Of a DNA stretch of 20,824 nucleotides, positions 14,004 through 20,590 are shown piece by piece; positions within the stretch are counted from its first letter, which is position 1; the number at the start of each line of letters is the position of its first letter. The position numbers were made by a program, and so were the translations under genes. The notes under the pieces were generated by a model. The model saw only the letters and a list, made by a program, of their open reading frames with translations, searched no databases and was not told the origin of the DNA. Source of the stretch: a virus; the IMG/VR virus record IMGVR_UViG_3300047094_003086, positions 1-20,824 of that record; one strand, 5' to 3'.

Positions 14004-14873
14004 ATGTCCCAATCCGAAATCAACCACTACCTATCCGAAATCGGCCGGCACCCGGTCCTCTCGAAAGAAGCGCAGCTCCGCCACTGCCAGCGCATCTTCG
14101 CCTGGATCCACCACGAGGACGGCCGCGAGAGCGCCCCGCTGCACATCCGCCGCTCGGGGAGCCGCTCGATGGAGGTCATGGTCCGCACCAACCTGCGCCT
14201 GGTGGTCTCCATCGCCAAGCGCTACCAAAACCGCGGCCTCGACCTGGCCGACCTCATCCAAGAAGGCAACCTCGGCCTGATCCGCGGCCTCGAGCTCTTC
14301 GACCCGACCCGCGGCTACGCCGTCTCCACCTACGCCTACTGGTGGATCCGCCAAGCCATCAACCGCGCCATCCACACCCACGCCCGCGCCATCCGCATCC
14401 CAATCAACACCCACGAACTCCTCGCCCGCATCCAACGCCTCACGACTGAGCACCTCACCCTCCACGGCACCGCCCCCAGCGTCGACTACCTCGCCACCCT
14501 CACCGACACCACCCCCGAGCGCATCGCCCAAGTCCTCCACACCAACACCATCACCGCCTGCGCCTCCCTCGACTCCCTCTCCACCGAGGGCGGCTCCGCA
14601 ATCATCGATCTGATCTCAGCCCCCACCGACTCCAACGAATCCGAGCCCGACGAGCACCTGACCTTCCGCAGCAACCAAGAAGCCCTCACCGCCGCCCTGG
14701 CCCGTCTCTCCACCACCGAAGCCACGGTCATCCGCGAATCCTTCTTCAACCGCCGCACCCTCAAAGACATCGCCACCGAGCTCGGCTTCAGCCGCTGCCG
14801 GGCAGGCCAAATCCAAAAAGCCGCGCTGCGCAAGCTGCGCTACTTCCTCAGCCTCGACGGTCATGAGCTCTGA
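14004..14873 (+). CDS. Sigma-70 family RNA polymerase sigma factor with altered promoter-contact residues
   Basis: 289 residues, group 2-like sigma factor that would redirect host RNA polymerase to element promoters. Region 1.2: [20 protein letters not shown] (6-25). Region 2: [20 protein letters not shown] to [16 protein letters not shown] (63-123). Region 3: [15 protein letters not shown] onward. Region 4: [17 protein letters not shown] and [12 protein letters not shown] then [17 protein letters not shown] (232-279). Against E. coli sigma-70, the position of T440 is Asn, E585 is Cys, R588 is Gly and E591 is Gln, whereas Q437, R584 and Q589 are kept. These are -10 and -35 contact positions, so specificity may differ. 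ATG 14004 has no Shine-Dalgarno. It lies upstream of the non-coding region and small-gene operon. Confidence 0.9.
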   Translation: MSQSEINHYLSEIGRHPVLSKEAQLRHCQRIFAWIHHEDGRESAPLHIRRSGSRSMEVMVRTNLRLVVSIAKRYQNRGLDLADLIQEGNLGLIRGLELFDPTRGYAVSTYAYWWIRQAINRAIHTHARAIRIPINTHELLARIQRLTTEHLTLHGTAPSVDYLATLTDTTPERIAQVLHTNTITACASLDSLSTEGGSAIIDLISAPTDSNESEPDEHLTFRSNQEALTAALARLSTTEATVIRESFFNRRTLKDIATELGFSRCRAGQIQKAALRKLRYFLSLDGHEL

Positions 14874-15162
14874 TCCCACCTTCCACCTGGACACGGGCTC
14901 CATCCGCGGCCCGCTGTTCCTCTACCCCCGCCTGGTCTTCGACGCCGCCTTCCTCGGCTGGGGCCGGCGCGCCGGAGACCCCTGCCCCGTCGCCGTCTAC
15001 GACTTCGAGGCGTGCATCAAAGCCGTGATGCGCGGGTACGACCTCGGCATCGAGGCCGCTCACGACTACGTCACCACCCAACTCGAGGGCGCCTGGCTCG
15101 GCCCCGGCACGCCACTGATCATCCAGCAGGCCCCCATCGAGGACCTCGAAGAGCTGTTATGA
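14863..15162 (+). CDS. Hypothetical protein (99 aa)
   Basis: 99 residues from ATG 14863, overlapping the end of the sigma gene by 11 bases in another frame. Unrecognised; mixed alpha/beta with [20 protein letters not shown] and an acidic end ([10 protein letters not shown]). The stop overlaps the next gene by ATGA. Tight linkage to the sigma factor could mean a partner such as an anti-sigma, but no such motif is visible. Confidence 0.55.
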   Translation: MSSDPTFHLDTGSIRGPLFLYPRLVFDAAFLGWGRRAGDPCPVAVYDFEACIKAVMRGYDLGIEAAHDYVTTQLEGAWLGPGTPLIIQQAPIEDLEELL

Positions 15163-15353
15163 CCCGGCGCGACCCCTACGTCCCCCTGCGCTGGTACGAG
15201 CTCTGGATGCTCCGCTTCCTCTCCCGCAGCCCCCGCATCCACCGAATCCTCATCCAACAAATCGTCTACGACGACGCCCCCGAGGACGGCCTAGTCCAAC
15301 AACTCGAAGCGCTGTACCAGGGCCCCAGCGCCGAAACGCAAGCCAAGGATTGA
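15159..15353 (+). CDS. Small hypothetical protein (64 aa)
   Basis: 64 residues from ATG 15159. A basic, aromatic N-terminal half (RWYELWMLRFLSRSPRIHRI) is followed by an acidic part (YDDAPEDGLVQQLEALYQG). ATGA overlap upstream; the stop overlaps a TTG of the following gene (TTGA) and lies in a TTGACA hexamer. No family recognised. Confidence 0.5.
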   Translation: MTRRDPYVPLRWYELWMLRFLSRSPRIHRILIQQIVYDDAPEDGLVQQLEALYQGPSAETQAKD

Positions 15354-15403
15354 CAGCTCTATGCTCCTGTGCCAGTCTATGGGATCCAAAACGACGCCTG
15401 ACA

Positions 15404-15787
15404 GTGGGCTACGCCAAATACATCCCACTGGAAGACATCGTCGCCACCTGCGAGCAGCTTTACACCGCCCACGGCTTTGTGAAATGGGCGGATGTGGCCA
15501 GGGTTCACGACGTCTCCCGCCAAGCCGTGCTGAATCGCCTGCAGTCCGCAAGTGACCGTGGCGACCTTCCACCCGACACGTTGGATCGTTGGCGCTCAAC
15601 ATCCGCTAGGGCCGCTCAATCCAGAAGCAACGAGACGCTCCGCCGCGAAAACGACAGGCTCCGCTTCTCGATGACCCTGACCCCTGAGAACAAGCGCTGG
15701 CTTGATGCCGAGTGTGTTGCCCGCAAGTGCCGTTCCGCCGACATCGTTAACGGGCTGATCACCAAAGCCCGCGAAGGGCGCGAGTAG
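15404..15787 (+). CDS. Putative DNA-binding protein with HTH and ribbon-helix-helix-like regions
   Basis: 127 residues from GTG 15404. WADVARVHDVSRQAVLNRLQ (about 28-47) is a helix-turn-helix; FSMTLTPENKRWLDAECVAR with KCRSADIVNGLITKA near the C-terminus has the strand-helix-helix order of CopG-type domains. A TTG at 15350, overlapping the preceding stop as TTGA, would add 18 residues and is a real alternative. I prefer GTG because TTGACA (15350-15355), 17 bp and CAGTCT could serve as its promoter and the extra residues look unlike a domain. It directly precedes the palindrome array at 15884, a plausible target. Function is inference. Confidence 0.55.
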   Translation: MGYAKYIPLEDIVATCEQLYTAHGFVKWADVARVHDVSRQAVLNRLQSASDRGDLPPDTLDRWRSTSARAAQSRSNETLRRENDRLRFSMTLTPENKRWLDAECVARKCRSADIVNGLITKAREGRE

Positions 15788-15883
15788 TACATATACATTA
15801 AATTTTTATGGGCCCGGCCATGTGCAAAGCACTGCACCCCCTGCCTCACCCTTCGTCCCAGGCTGCGTCTTGCTTTGAGACGG

Positions 15884-15921
15884 TGAGACTCATCCCTGTG
15901 ATCTGAGTCTCAATAGACTCA
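15884..15921. promoter_or_regulatory. Array of TGAGNCTCA palindromes
   Basis: TGAGACTCA (15884-15892) and TGAGTCTCA (15904-15912) are each palindromic, with centres 20 bp apart, two helical turns. A degenerate ATAGACTCA follows at 15913-15921 and a TGAGAC half-site precedes at 15876. They sit upstream of the TTGACA at 15932, an activator-like position. In RNA the same bases could form alternative stems (TGAGTCT-CAAT-AGACTCA). Confidence 0.5.
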
Positions 15922-15931
15922 GTCAAGACCC

Positions 15932-15960
15932 TTGACACTTGCCGCAGGCCGTGCTCTGAT
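15932..15960 (+). promoter_or_regulatory. Promoter TTGACA-17-TCTGAT upstream of the gene-free region
   Basis: A perfect -35 TTGACA (15932-15937), a 17-bp spacer and a four-of-six -10 TCTGAT (15955-15960). Transcription would start near 15967. No protein gene starts within the next 850 bases, so its first product would be a non-coding RNA or a very long leader. Confidence 0.55.
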
Positions 15961-15966
15961 AGCTCA

Positions 15967-16803
15967 GTCGGACGGAACCGGCCTGCGATCCCTTGGCCCA
16001 TAGGGTCAGGATCCCCCGGCTCCCCCGATCCCGCAACCTTTATCGGTGCGGGACTTGACAAAAGCCCGGCGATCTGCAAGGCTTGTCAGCACAACCGAAA
16101 AGCGGCCCTGCGGGGCCTCGGCCCCAGGCCAGCCCCCCGCCGGTATCGGTTGCCAACCGTCCATCCTATTCCTGAATCGTTCATGGTTTGACCCATTGCG
16201 GCGCTGTGCGCTGCGCCACTGACATCTGACGAAGGCCCATGGCGGGCCTGGTCTCATGGGCAGGCAAGACCCCCGCATCTGCGGTGAGGAGCCAGAGGTC
16301 CCAGCACAGAGACGATCCCGCCCTGCGTGCCCAGTTAGTCGATACCCCCAGGGAGGTAGCCAAGGTTGGCCCGTGAATAGTGCCGCGAGGCATCAAGCCC
16401 CAACCGCAAGCCTCAGCCGTGGGAGTCAGTCACCCGACCGAGCACGCCCTCCGTGTGCGTGGCGTCGGTCCGTGACGGCCCCTCCTGCCCGCTGTGCTCT
16501 GTCCTCCGTAAGGCCCTCGACTGCGCCCGTCTACAGATCACCCGCACGGCCCGGCGATTTACCTGAACCTCAGGCGGACAGATGCTTGCACCCACGGACT
16601 GCCCGCATCCCCTGCGCCTCAGCACACTCCAGGTTGCGGCTGCACGAGTGATCTAAATAGTGGGATACCTACTCCCAGCTGGGTGACACCCAGCAACGGT
16701 GGCCGCGTGCCCACCGTGGCACCGAGCACTCGGCTCTGCTCAGCACGCACAAACCCTCTCCCCCAGAAGTTCCCCCTGGCGCACTGCGTCCGGGGGTCTT
16801 CTA
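15967..16803 (+). ncRNA. Candidate large structured non-coding RNA in a 1-kb gene-free region
   Basis: 15788-16836 holds no credible protein gene. Stems seen include TGACAA(aa)GCC 16056-16066 with GGCTTGTCA 16080-16088; TCCCGCA 16029-16035 with TGCGGGA 16047-16053; GGGGCC/GGCCCC 16112-16125; GCCCATG/CATGGGC 16235-16261; TGCC-GCGA-GGCA 16381-16392, a GNRA tetraloop inside GGTTGG/CCAACC 16364-16405; a three-part stem 16429-16476 (GTCAC/GTGAC, GACCGA/TCGGTC, CGCC/GGCG); CTGGGT/ACCCAG 16679-16693; ACGGTGG/CCACCGT 16696-16717; and a long final stem 16765-16802. A promoter lies at 15932. Size, GNRA loop and phage context recall ornate phage RNAs such as GOLLD or ROOL, but I cannot show homology. 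GC-rich DNA gives chance stems, so this stays a candidate. Ends are approximate. Confidence 0.5.
16765..16802 (+). terminator. Long hairpin at the end of the gene-free region, possible terminator or processing stem
   Basis: AGAAG-CCCCC on the left pairs with GGGGG-TCTTCT on the right, with an inner CGC-ACT-GCG stem. The 3' side ends in TCTTCT rather than a pure T-run, so termination may be partial, letting transcription enter the small-gene operon. Confidence 0.4.
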
Positions 16804-16837
16804 GCTGAGGGGCTTTGCCTCTCCATCCCTCTAGCTG
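16800..16837 (+). repeat. Two direct copies of TCTAGCTG, 30 bp apart
   Basis: TCTAGCTG occurs at 16800-16807 and 16830-16837, flanking a small GAGGGGC-TTT-GCCTCTC stem just before the first gene of the right-hand operon. Short, and possibly chance. Confidence 0.4.
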
Positions 16838-17082
16838 TGAGTTCAGCCATGCAATTCGACTCACGCCGGGCCACCTGCCCCGGCTATCTGGAGTTCATCT
16901 GGCGCACCGACATTCCCCTCCCCGAGGGCGCCAACCCCCAAGCCATCGCCTACATCACCGACACCTACAGCACCCCGCGCAAGCCCTGGTTCTGCGGTGT
17001 CTACGGCATCCACGTCATCGAAGGCCCGAGCATCGCCTCCGTCAAGTCGGAGCTCTTCACCCTCATCGAGTCCGGCCAATGA
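16837..17082 (+). CDS. Hypothetical protein, first gene of the right-hand small-gene operon
   Basis: 81 residues from GTG 16837 or 77 from the in-frame ATG 16849 (MQFDSRRATC). GTG is preferred because its leader CATCCCTCTAGCT-GTGA closely matches the one before GTG 20225. Unrecognised alpha/beta protein with EFIWRTDIPLPEGANPQAIA and KPWFCGVYGIHVIEG, a ferredoxin-like or dodecin-like strand order at best. Overlaps the next gene by ATGA. Confidence 0.55.
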   Translation: MSSAMQFDSRRATCPGYLEFIWRTDIPLPEGANPQAIAYITDTYSTPRKPWFCGVYGIHVIEGPSIASVKSELFTLIESGQ

Positions 17083-17309
17083 TCACCGAGCACGCCACCC
17101 CCGAGCACTTCGCCCGCTGGGAGTCCCACGCCCGCACCCTCGACGCCTACTCCCTGCGCTACGTCATCTCCGACTGCAAGCAAGCCGCAGCCGCTATGTC
17201 CGGCTGGAATCCCTCCCGCGAGGGCTACTACATCGACCAAGCCGCCACCTACGGCATGGAACTAACGCGCCGCAACCGCCAGCTCCCGCCCGCCTTGCGC
17301 CACCGCTAA
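17079..17309 (+). CDS. Small phage-type hypothetical protein (76 aa)
   Basis: 76 residues from ATG 17079 in an ATGA overlap. The stretch SLRYVISDCKQAAAAMSGWN followed by EGYYIDQAATYGMELTRR resembles small helical proteins that I remember from many phage genomes with a DxxxA...GYYxDxAxxYxxEL pattern. No function is known to me. Confidence 0.6.
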   Translation: MITEHATPEHFARWESHARTLDAYSLRYVISDCKQAAAAMSGWNPSREGYYIDQAATYGMELTRRNRQLPPALRHR

Positions 17310-17332
17310 CCCATTCAGGAACTGCACACGCC

Positions 17333-17629
17333 ATGACCTATCGCAACCAATGGTTTCACGGCCGCGAATCTCTGCGGCAACTGCCCCCCGAGTGCGTCGC
17401 CGACTGCTCCGGCTCCGGTGACCGCACCGCCGATGTTGCCGCCTGGGTGCGCCGCCTCGACTTCGATGGCCCCGCCTGGCTCTTCCGCGAGTACCTCCGT
17501 GAGTACGGCGCGTGGGACCACTCCGACCTTTGCGACCACAACGCCAACCGCGAGCGCATCCTCTGGACGTGGGCCTGCAACTGCGCCGAGGAACCCGGCG
17601 CCTACGACTTTCTCTACCTCGGAGTCTGA
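17333..17629 (+). CDS. Hypothetical protein (98 aa), Trp-rich
   Basis: 98 residues from ATG 17333, 23 bases after the previous stop with CACGCC before it. Contains RQLPPECVADCSGSGDRTAD, then alternating aromatic segments (WLFREYLREYGAWDHSDL, RILWTWACNCAEEPG). The composition and four Cys residues are notable but no ordered metal site is evident. The form is typical of phage small proteins. Unrecognised. Confidence 0.5.
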   Translation: MTYRNQWFHGRESLRQLPPECVADCSGSGDRTADVAAWVRRLDFDGPAWLFREYLREYGAWDHSDLCDHNANRERILWTWACNCAEEPGAYDFLYLGV

Positions 17630-17631
17630 CG

Positions 17632-17796
17632 ATGCCCCAACTCACCATCCACCCGGAGGACTTCGACGCCCTCCTCAAATACTTCGCCCGCGCAAACCAG
17701 TTCCACTACGACGGCTACTGCACCGAGGCCGAGTTTGAGCTCGTCAACTACTACATCGATCAGATCAAAGACCTCGCCCTGAACTACCGCCAATGA
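17632..17796 (+). CDS. Small hypothetical protein (54 aa)
   Basis: 54 residues from ATG 17632, two bases after the previous stop. Predicted helical: LTIHPEDFDALLKYFARANQ and EAEFELVNYYIDQIKDLALN. The stop overlaps the next ATG (ATGA). Unrecognised. Confidence 0.5.
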   Translation: MPQLTIHPEDFDALLKYFARANQFHYDGYCTEAEFELVNYYIDQIKDLALNYRQ

Positions 17797-17996
17797 AAAC
17801 CCACTTCCACGATCCGGCGATTGCGCCTGTCACTCCCGAGCAACTGCGATCCGTAGGTGTGGACCCCACCGACCTCTATTGGTCCGGCACGTTCCGCTCA
17901 TGGCGCTTCGCTGGGGCCACTGCCAGCCGCTCCCCTTACTTCTCCACCGGCCAGATCCTGCACGAGCTCGGCCTCACCCCCGACCCCCGCGCCTGA
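17793..17996 (+). CDS. Small hypothetical protein (67 aa)
   Basis: 67 residues from ATG 17793 in an ATGA overlap. TPEQLRSVGVDPTDLYWSGT followed by SPYFSTGQILHELGLTPDP; no domain recognised. The next gene starts one base after its stop. Confidence 0.5.
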   Translation: MKTHFHDPAIAPVTPEQLRSVGVDPTDLYWSGTFRSWRFAGATASRSPYFSTGQILHELGLTPDPRA

Positions 17997-17997
17997 C

Positions 17998-18282
17998 ATG
18001 CAAACCCGCACCTTCCGCTTCTACTCCGACCCCGGCCACGGCTGGGTCCGCGTCCCCATCCCCTTCCTCGTGCAGATCATCGGCGCTGACTGGCGCAAGG
18101 TCTTCACCTGCTTCTCCTACGAGCGCGGCCAGCACGTCTACCTCGAAGAGGACGAAGACGCTGCCCGCTTCATCAAGTGGAGCCGCGCCGCAGGCATCGA
18201 GCCCGTGCTCAAACCCGCCAGCACCGGCGCCGCCACGCAACGCTCCCGCATCCGCTCCTACGCCCCCCTCGCCCCGATGTGA
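17998..18282 (+). CDS. Phage-type conserved hypothetical protein (SDPGHGW motif, 94 aa)
   Basis: 94 residues from ATG 17998. RFYSDPGHGWVRVPIPFLVQ then FSYERGQHVYLEEDEDAARF matches a small-protein pattern I remember from diverse phages: a DPGHGW start, then VYLEEDxDA. The fold is probably a small alpha/beta unit; the function is unknown. The C-terminal 25 residues are basic and likely disordered. The stop shares one base with the next start. Confidence 0.65.
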   Translation: MQTRTFRFYSDPGHGWVRVPIPFLVQIIGADWRKVFTCFSYERGQHVYLEEDEDAARFIKWSRAAGIEPVLKPASTGAATQRSRIRSYAPLAPM

Positions 18283-18482
18283 TGACCATCACCTTCTCCC
18301 GCTCCCACGGCGGCTATGTCGTCCGCCTCGACCGCAACCTGATCGGCCTACTGCTGGCCCCGCGCCCCCACGAACAGGACTGGCGCATCCTCACCGAGCA
18401 CGGCGACTGCGCCATCGCGCCCACCTTGCAGGACGCCAAACGTCTCGCCGCCGACTTCCTTCTCCTCGATCACGCCGCCTAA
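18282..18482 (+). CDS. Small hypothetical protein (66 aa)
   Basis: 66 residues from ATG 18282 (TGATG overlap with the gene before). ITFSRSHGGYVVRLDRNLIG and ILTEHGDCAIAPTLQDAKRL suggest a strand-rich front and a C-terminal helix. Unrecognised. Confidence 0.5.
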   Translation: MTITFSRSHGGYVVRLDRNLIGLLLAPRPHEQDWRILTEHGDCAIAPTLQDAKRLAADFLLLDHAA

Positions 18483-18487
18483 CCGCC

Positions 18488-18874
18488 ATGGCTACCCGCT
18501 CCGCCATCGGCTACGCCCTGCCCTCCGGCAAGGTGCGCGCCGTCTACTGCCACTGGGATGGCTACCCCTCCCACCAGCTCCCCATCCTCGAAGAGCACTA
18601 CCCCACCCTGTCCAAGGTGCGCGAGCTCATCCGCCCGGGCTCAATGTCCGCGCTCCGTTCCACCCAGATCTGGGAGTCCAAAGCCACCCGCGACCCCCAG
18701 CCCCTCTACCACCACGAGCGCGGTCCCGGCCCCTGGTCCGCCGGTGACGGTGGCTACGGCGACCCCCCGTTCTCCGTGCCCGACGCCGACGCCCCCTCCC
18801 ACTGGGCCGAGTACGGCTGCGAGCACCTCTACATCTTCCGCCCCGGCTACGGCTGGTTCCACTACGAGCTTTGA
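18488..18874 (+). CDS. Phage-type conserved hypothetical protein (YCHWDGYPSH motif, 128 aa)
   Basis: 128 residues from ATG 18488. The start MATRSAIGYALPSGKVRAVY, then CHWDGYPSHQLPILEEHY and KVRELIRPGSMSAL, is a pattern I remember from a widespread family of phage proteins (SIGxxxxDGxVxxxYCHWDGYPxxxGxxL). Its role is unknown to me; it occurs among non-structural accessory genes. The C-terminus (EHLYIFRPGYGWFHYEL) also fits that family. Five bases separate it from the previous stop. Confidence 0.7.
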   Translation: MATRSAIGYALPSGKVRAVYCHWDGYPSHQLPILEEHYPTLSKVRELIRPGSMSALRSTQIWESKATRDPQPLYHHERGPGPWSAGDGGYGDPPFSVPDADAPSHWAEYGCEHLYIFRPGYGWFHYEL

Positions 18875-18877
18875 CCC

Positions 18878-19081
18878 ATGCCCTACACCCAAGCACAAGT
18901 CTTCAGCGCCTTTCGCTACATCCACAACAGCAACTTGGAAGGCGACATCTACCTGCCCTCAGATCAGCCGGAGGTAATGGATGACTCCGACACATCCGAA
19001 GGCGTCTGGATTCACAACTGTGCTGTCTGGATCTCAAACGAACAGATAGAGCAAGCACTCGCAGATCTCAGCTCCCTTTAA
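18878..19081 (+). CDS. Small acidic hypothetical protein (67 aa)
   Basis: 67 residues from ATG 18878. Acidic (LPSDQPEVMDDSDTSEGVWI) with an aromatic N-terminus (AFRYIHNSN). GC content is lower than in the neighbours, so it may have arrived separately. Three bases separate it from the stop upstream and four from the next ATG. Unrecognised. Confidence 0.5.
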   Translation: MPYTQAQVFSAFRYIHNSNLEGDIYLPSDQPEVMDDSDTSEGVWIHNCAVWISNEQIEQALADLSSL

Positions 19082-19085
19082 TCCC

Positions 19086-19790
19086 ATGCCCATCAACCCC
19101 AACGGGCGAGTCCTCTATGAGGGCCCGTCCCCCATCGATGGCGCCCCCATCGTCTGCATCATCACCGGCTTCACCGAGTCTTCCGACAACGGCAAGACCG
19201 GCACCATGCTCCAAACCTGGATCCTCCGCCAGGACATCGCCCCGAACATCGGCTACCGCGACGGCTCCAACCTCTCCATCTGCGGCGGCTGTCACCACTT
19301 CACTCAGAAGACCTGCTACGTCACCTGGCACCAAGCTCCTTTGAGTGTCTGGCGCTGCTACAAGCGCGGCAACTACGCCCCCCTCACCGACTACAGCGTC
19401 CTCGACGACTTCGACCTCCGCATCGGCTCTGCCGGTGACCCCTACTGCGTCCCCGAGCCCGTCTGGCGCGCCTGCCTGGCCCACACCCGCCACCACACCG
19501 GCTACACCGCGCAATGGCGCCGCACCGACGCCCAATCCCTGCGCGACATCCTCCAAGCCTCCTGTCACGGCTTCCGCGACTACCTCGACGCCACCGCCCA
19601 CGGCTGGCAGCCCTATCTGGTCACCGAGCCCGGCCAACCCGCCCCCGCTGGCCTGACCCTCTGCCCCGCCTCTGCCGAGGCCGGCCACACCACCACCTGC
19701 TCCGCCTGCCACGCCTGCGACGGCAGCACCGGTGGCTACTACATCCCCGCCCACGGCACCCGCGCTCTTGCCTTCTCCTCGCGTAACTGA
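19086..19790 (+). CDS. Phage-type conserved hypothetical protein (NGKTGTM / CGGC motifs, 234 aa)
   Basis: 234 residues from ATG 19086. The sequence NGRVLYEGPSPIDGAPIVCI followed by SDNGKTGTMLQTWILR, ICGGCHH, TCYVTWHQAPLSVWRCYKRG matches a family I remember as very common in phages and unassigned. The CxxC at ICGGC, the following Cys residues and a second CSACHACDG near the end suggest metal binding. The region around 160-190 (ASCHGFRDYLDATAHGWQPY) is helical. The largest protein of this operon and one of the most recognisable, but with no known activity. Confidence 0.7.
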   Translation: MPINPNGRVLYEGPSPIDGAPIVCIITGFTESSDNGKTGTMLQTWILRQDIAPNIGYRDGSNLSICGGCHHFTQKTCYVTWHQAPLSVWRCYKRGNYAPLTDYSVLDDFDLRIGSAGDPYCVPEPVWRACLAHTRHHTGYTAQWRRTDAQSLRDILQASCHGFRDYLDATAHGWQPYLVTEPGQPAPAGLTLCPASAEAGHTTTCSACHACDGSTGGYYIPAHGTRALAFSSRN

Positions 19791-19809
19791 TTCCTAAATC
19801 GGTTGACCT

Positions 19810-19995
19810 ATGACCAGCATCCGCCCAAGATTGAAGCGTCGCCCCCGGCGCCCCATGCCCCCCTGGATCACCGCCGAGCACCTGGCCGGCTTCCTGCTCG
19901 GTCTCGCCCTTGCCGCCATGGCCATCGACGTCGGCCGCCACCACCCCACCAACACCCTGCCCAGCCCCGTCCCCACCACCTACCCAGGCCCATGA
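19810..19995 (+). CDS. Small single-pass membrane protein (61 aa)
   Basis: 61 residues from ATG 19810. A basic N-terminus (RPRLKRRPRRP) precedes one hydrophobic helix (HLAGFLLGLALAAMAIDV, about 24-41) and a short Pro-rich tail, so the predicted topology is N-in, C-out. It could be an inner-membrane accessory protein. A holin or lysis role is not supported by anything nearby. The stop overlaps the next ATG. Confidence 0.5.
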   Translation: MTSIRPRLKRRPRRPMPPWITAEHLAGFLLGLALAAMAIDVGRHHPTNTLPSPVPTTYPGP

Positions 19996-20195
19996 CCTAC
20001 TGCCCCGACCCCCGCACCCTCGACCCGCCGGACGATCCCCCCTCCCCGGCACCCCGCCCCGTCTGGCACTTCCTTGCCGACGACTGGGAGCACGAGCACT
20101 GGATCGACGACCCCACCGAGGTCGACAACTACCTCGTCACCTACGCCCAGCGCGGCGTCCCCTTCACCCTGCGCCGACTCCTCACCGAGGACTAA
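19992..20195 (+). CDS. Small acidic hypothetical protein (67 aa)
   Basis: 67 residues from ATG 19992 (ATGA overlap). A Pro/Asp-rich beginning (PDPRTLDPPDDPPSPAPRP) then WHFLADDWEHEHWIDDPTEV and YLVTYAQRGVPFTLRRLL. Unrecognised; strong negative charge in the middle. Confidence 0.45.
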   Translation: MTYCPDPRTLDPPDDPPSPAPRPVWHFLADDWEHEHWIDDPTEVDNYLVTYAQRGVPFTLRRLLTED

Positions 20196-20224
20196 GCGCC
20201 CATCCCTCTCATCCCTCTCTCGCT

Positions 20225-20590
20225 GTGACAACCACCATCACCCGGGCCCCCGCGCCCAGCGTTCGGCGCAAACGCGCCTACGTCCCCACAGGCGACGTCG
20301 GCCGCCACCTCACCCGCGCCGCCGAACTCCAATCCCAGATCGCCGAGCTCACCGCCCTCTACGACACCGAGCGCGACTGGCTCCGCACCCACATGACCGG
20401 CCAATCGCTGGCAACCCTCGAGCTCGGCCCCATCCGTGCCGTCCTCAAGTCCCGCAGCCGCTGGACCTACAGCCCCGAAACCCAGCGCGACATGCAAGCG
20501 CTCTCCGTCACCCAGAAGTGGGAGCAATCCCAAGGCATCGCTCAGAACGACCCCACCTACTACGTCGCCCTCACCCACAGCGAGTCATGA
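20225..20590 (+). CDS. Coiled-coil hypothetical protein (121 aa)
   Basis: 121 residues from GTG 20225. After a basic N-terminus, GDVGRHLTRAAELQSQIAEL and TALYDTERDWLRTH form a likely coiled coil; then SLATLELGPIRAVLKSRSRW, YSPETQRDMQAL and VTQKWEQSQGIAQNDPTYYV, a layout I have seen in small proteins of cyanobacterial mobile elements. The leader CATCCCTCT...GCTGTGA resembles that of the gene at 16837. Overlaps the next ATG by ATGA. Function unknown. Confidence 0.55.
   Translation: MTTTITRAPAPSVRRKRAYVPTGDVGRHLTRAAELQSQIAELTALYDTERDWLRTHMTGQSLATLELGPIRAVLKSRSRWTYSPETQRDMQALSVTQKWEQSQGIAQNDPTYYVALTHSES

Noticed and set aside
13990-14018. TTGACA just before the sigma gene as its promoter
   Set aside because: The 17-bp partner would be TCCGAA inside the coding region, downstream of the ATG.
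15955-15985. tRNA-like start: GATAGCTCAGTCGGACGG resembles a tRNA D-arm
   Set aside because: No matching GAGC for the D-stem, no 5-bp anticodon stem at the right place and no TTCRA T-loop follow. At most a chance resemblance or a decayed fragment.
16055-16083. Second promoter TTGACA-17-AAGGCT
   Set aside because: Both hexamers are the two arms of the bulged hairpin 16056-16088, which explains the sequence better; a promoter use is not excluded.
15846-16396. Overlapping minus-strand open frames of 71-90 residues in the gene-free region
   Set aside because: They overlap one another, lack recognisable motifs and start sites, and cross the same hairpins.
16256-16651. 131-residue plus-strand open frame in the gene-free region
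   Set aside because: Composition rich in Arg, Pro and Ser with no domain; typical random GC-rich frame, and the underlying bases form stems.
19068-19754. 228-residue minus-strand open frame
   Set aside because: Shadow of the CGGC-motif phage protein gene; low-complexity Gly/Val/Ala composition.
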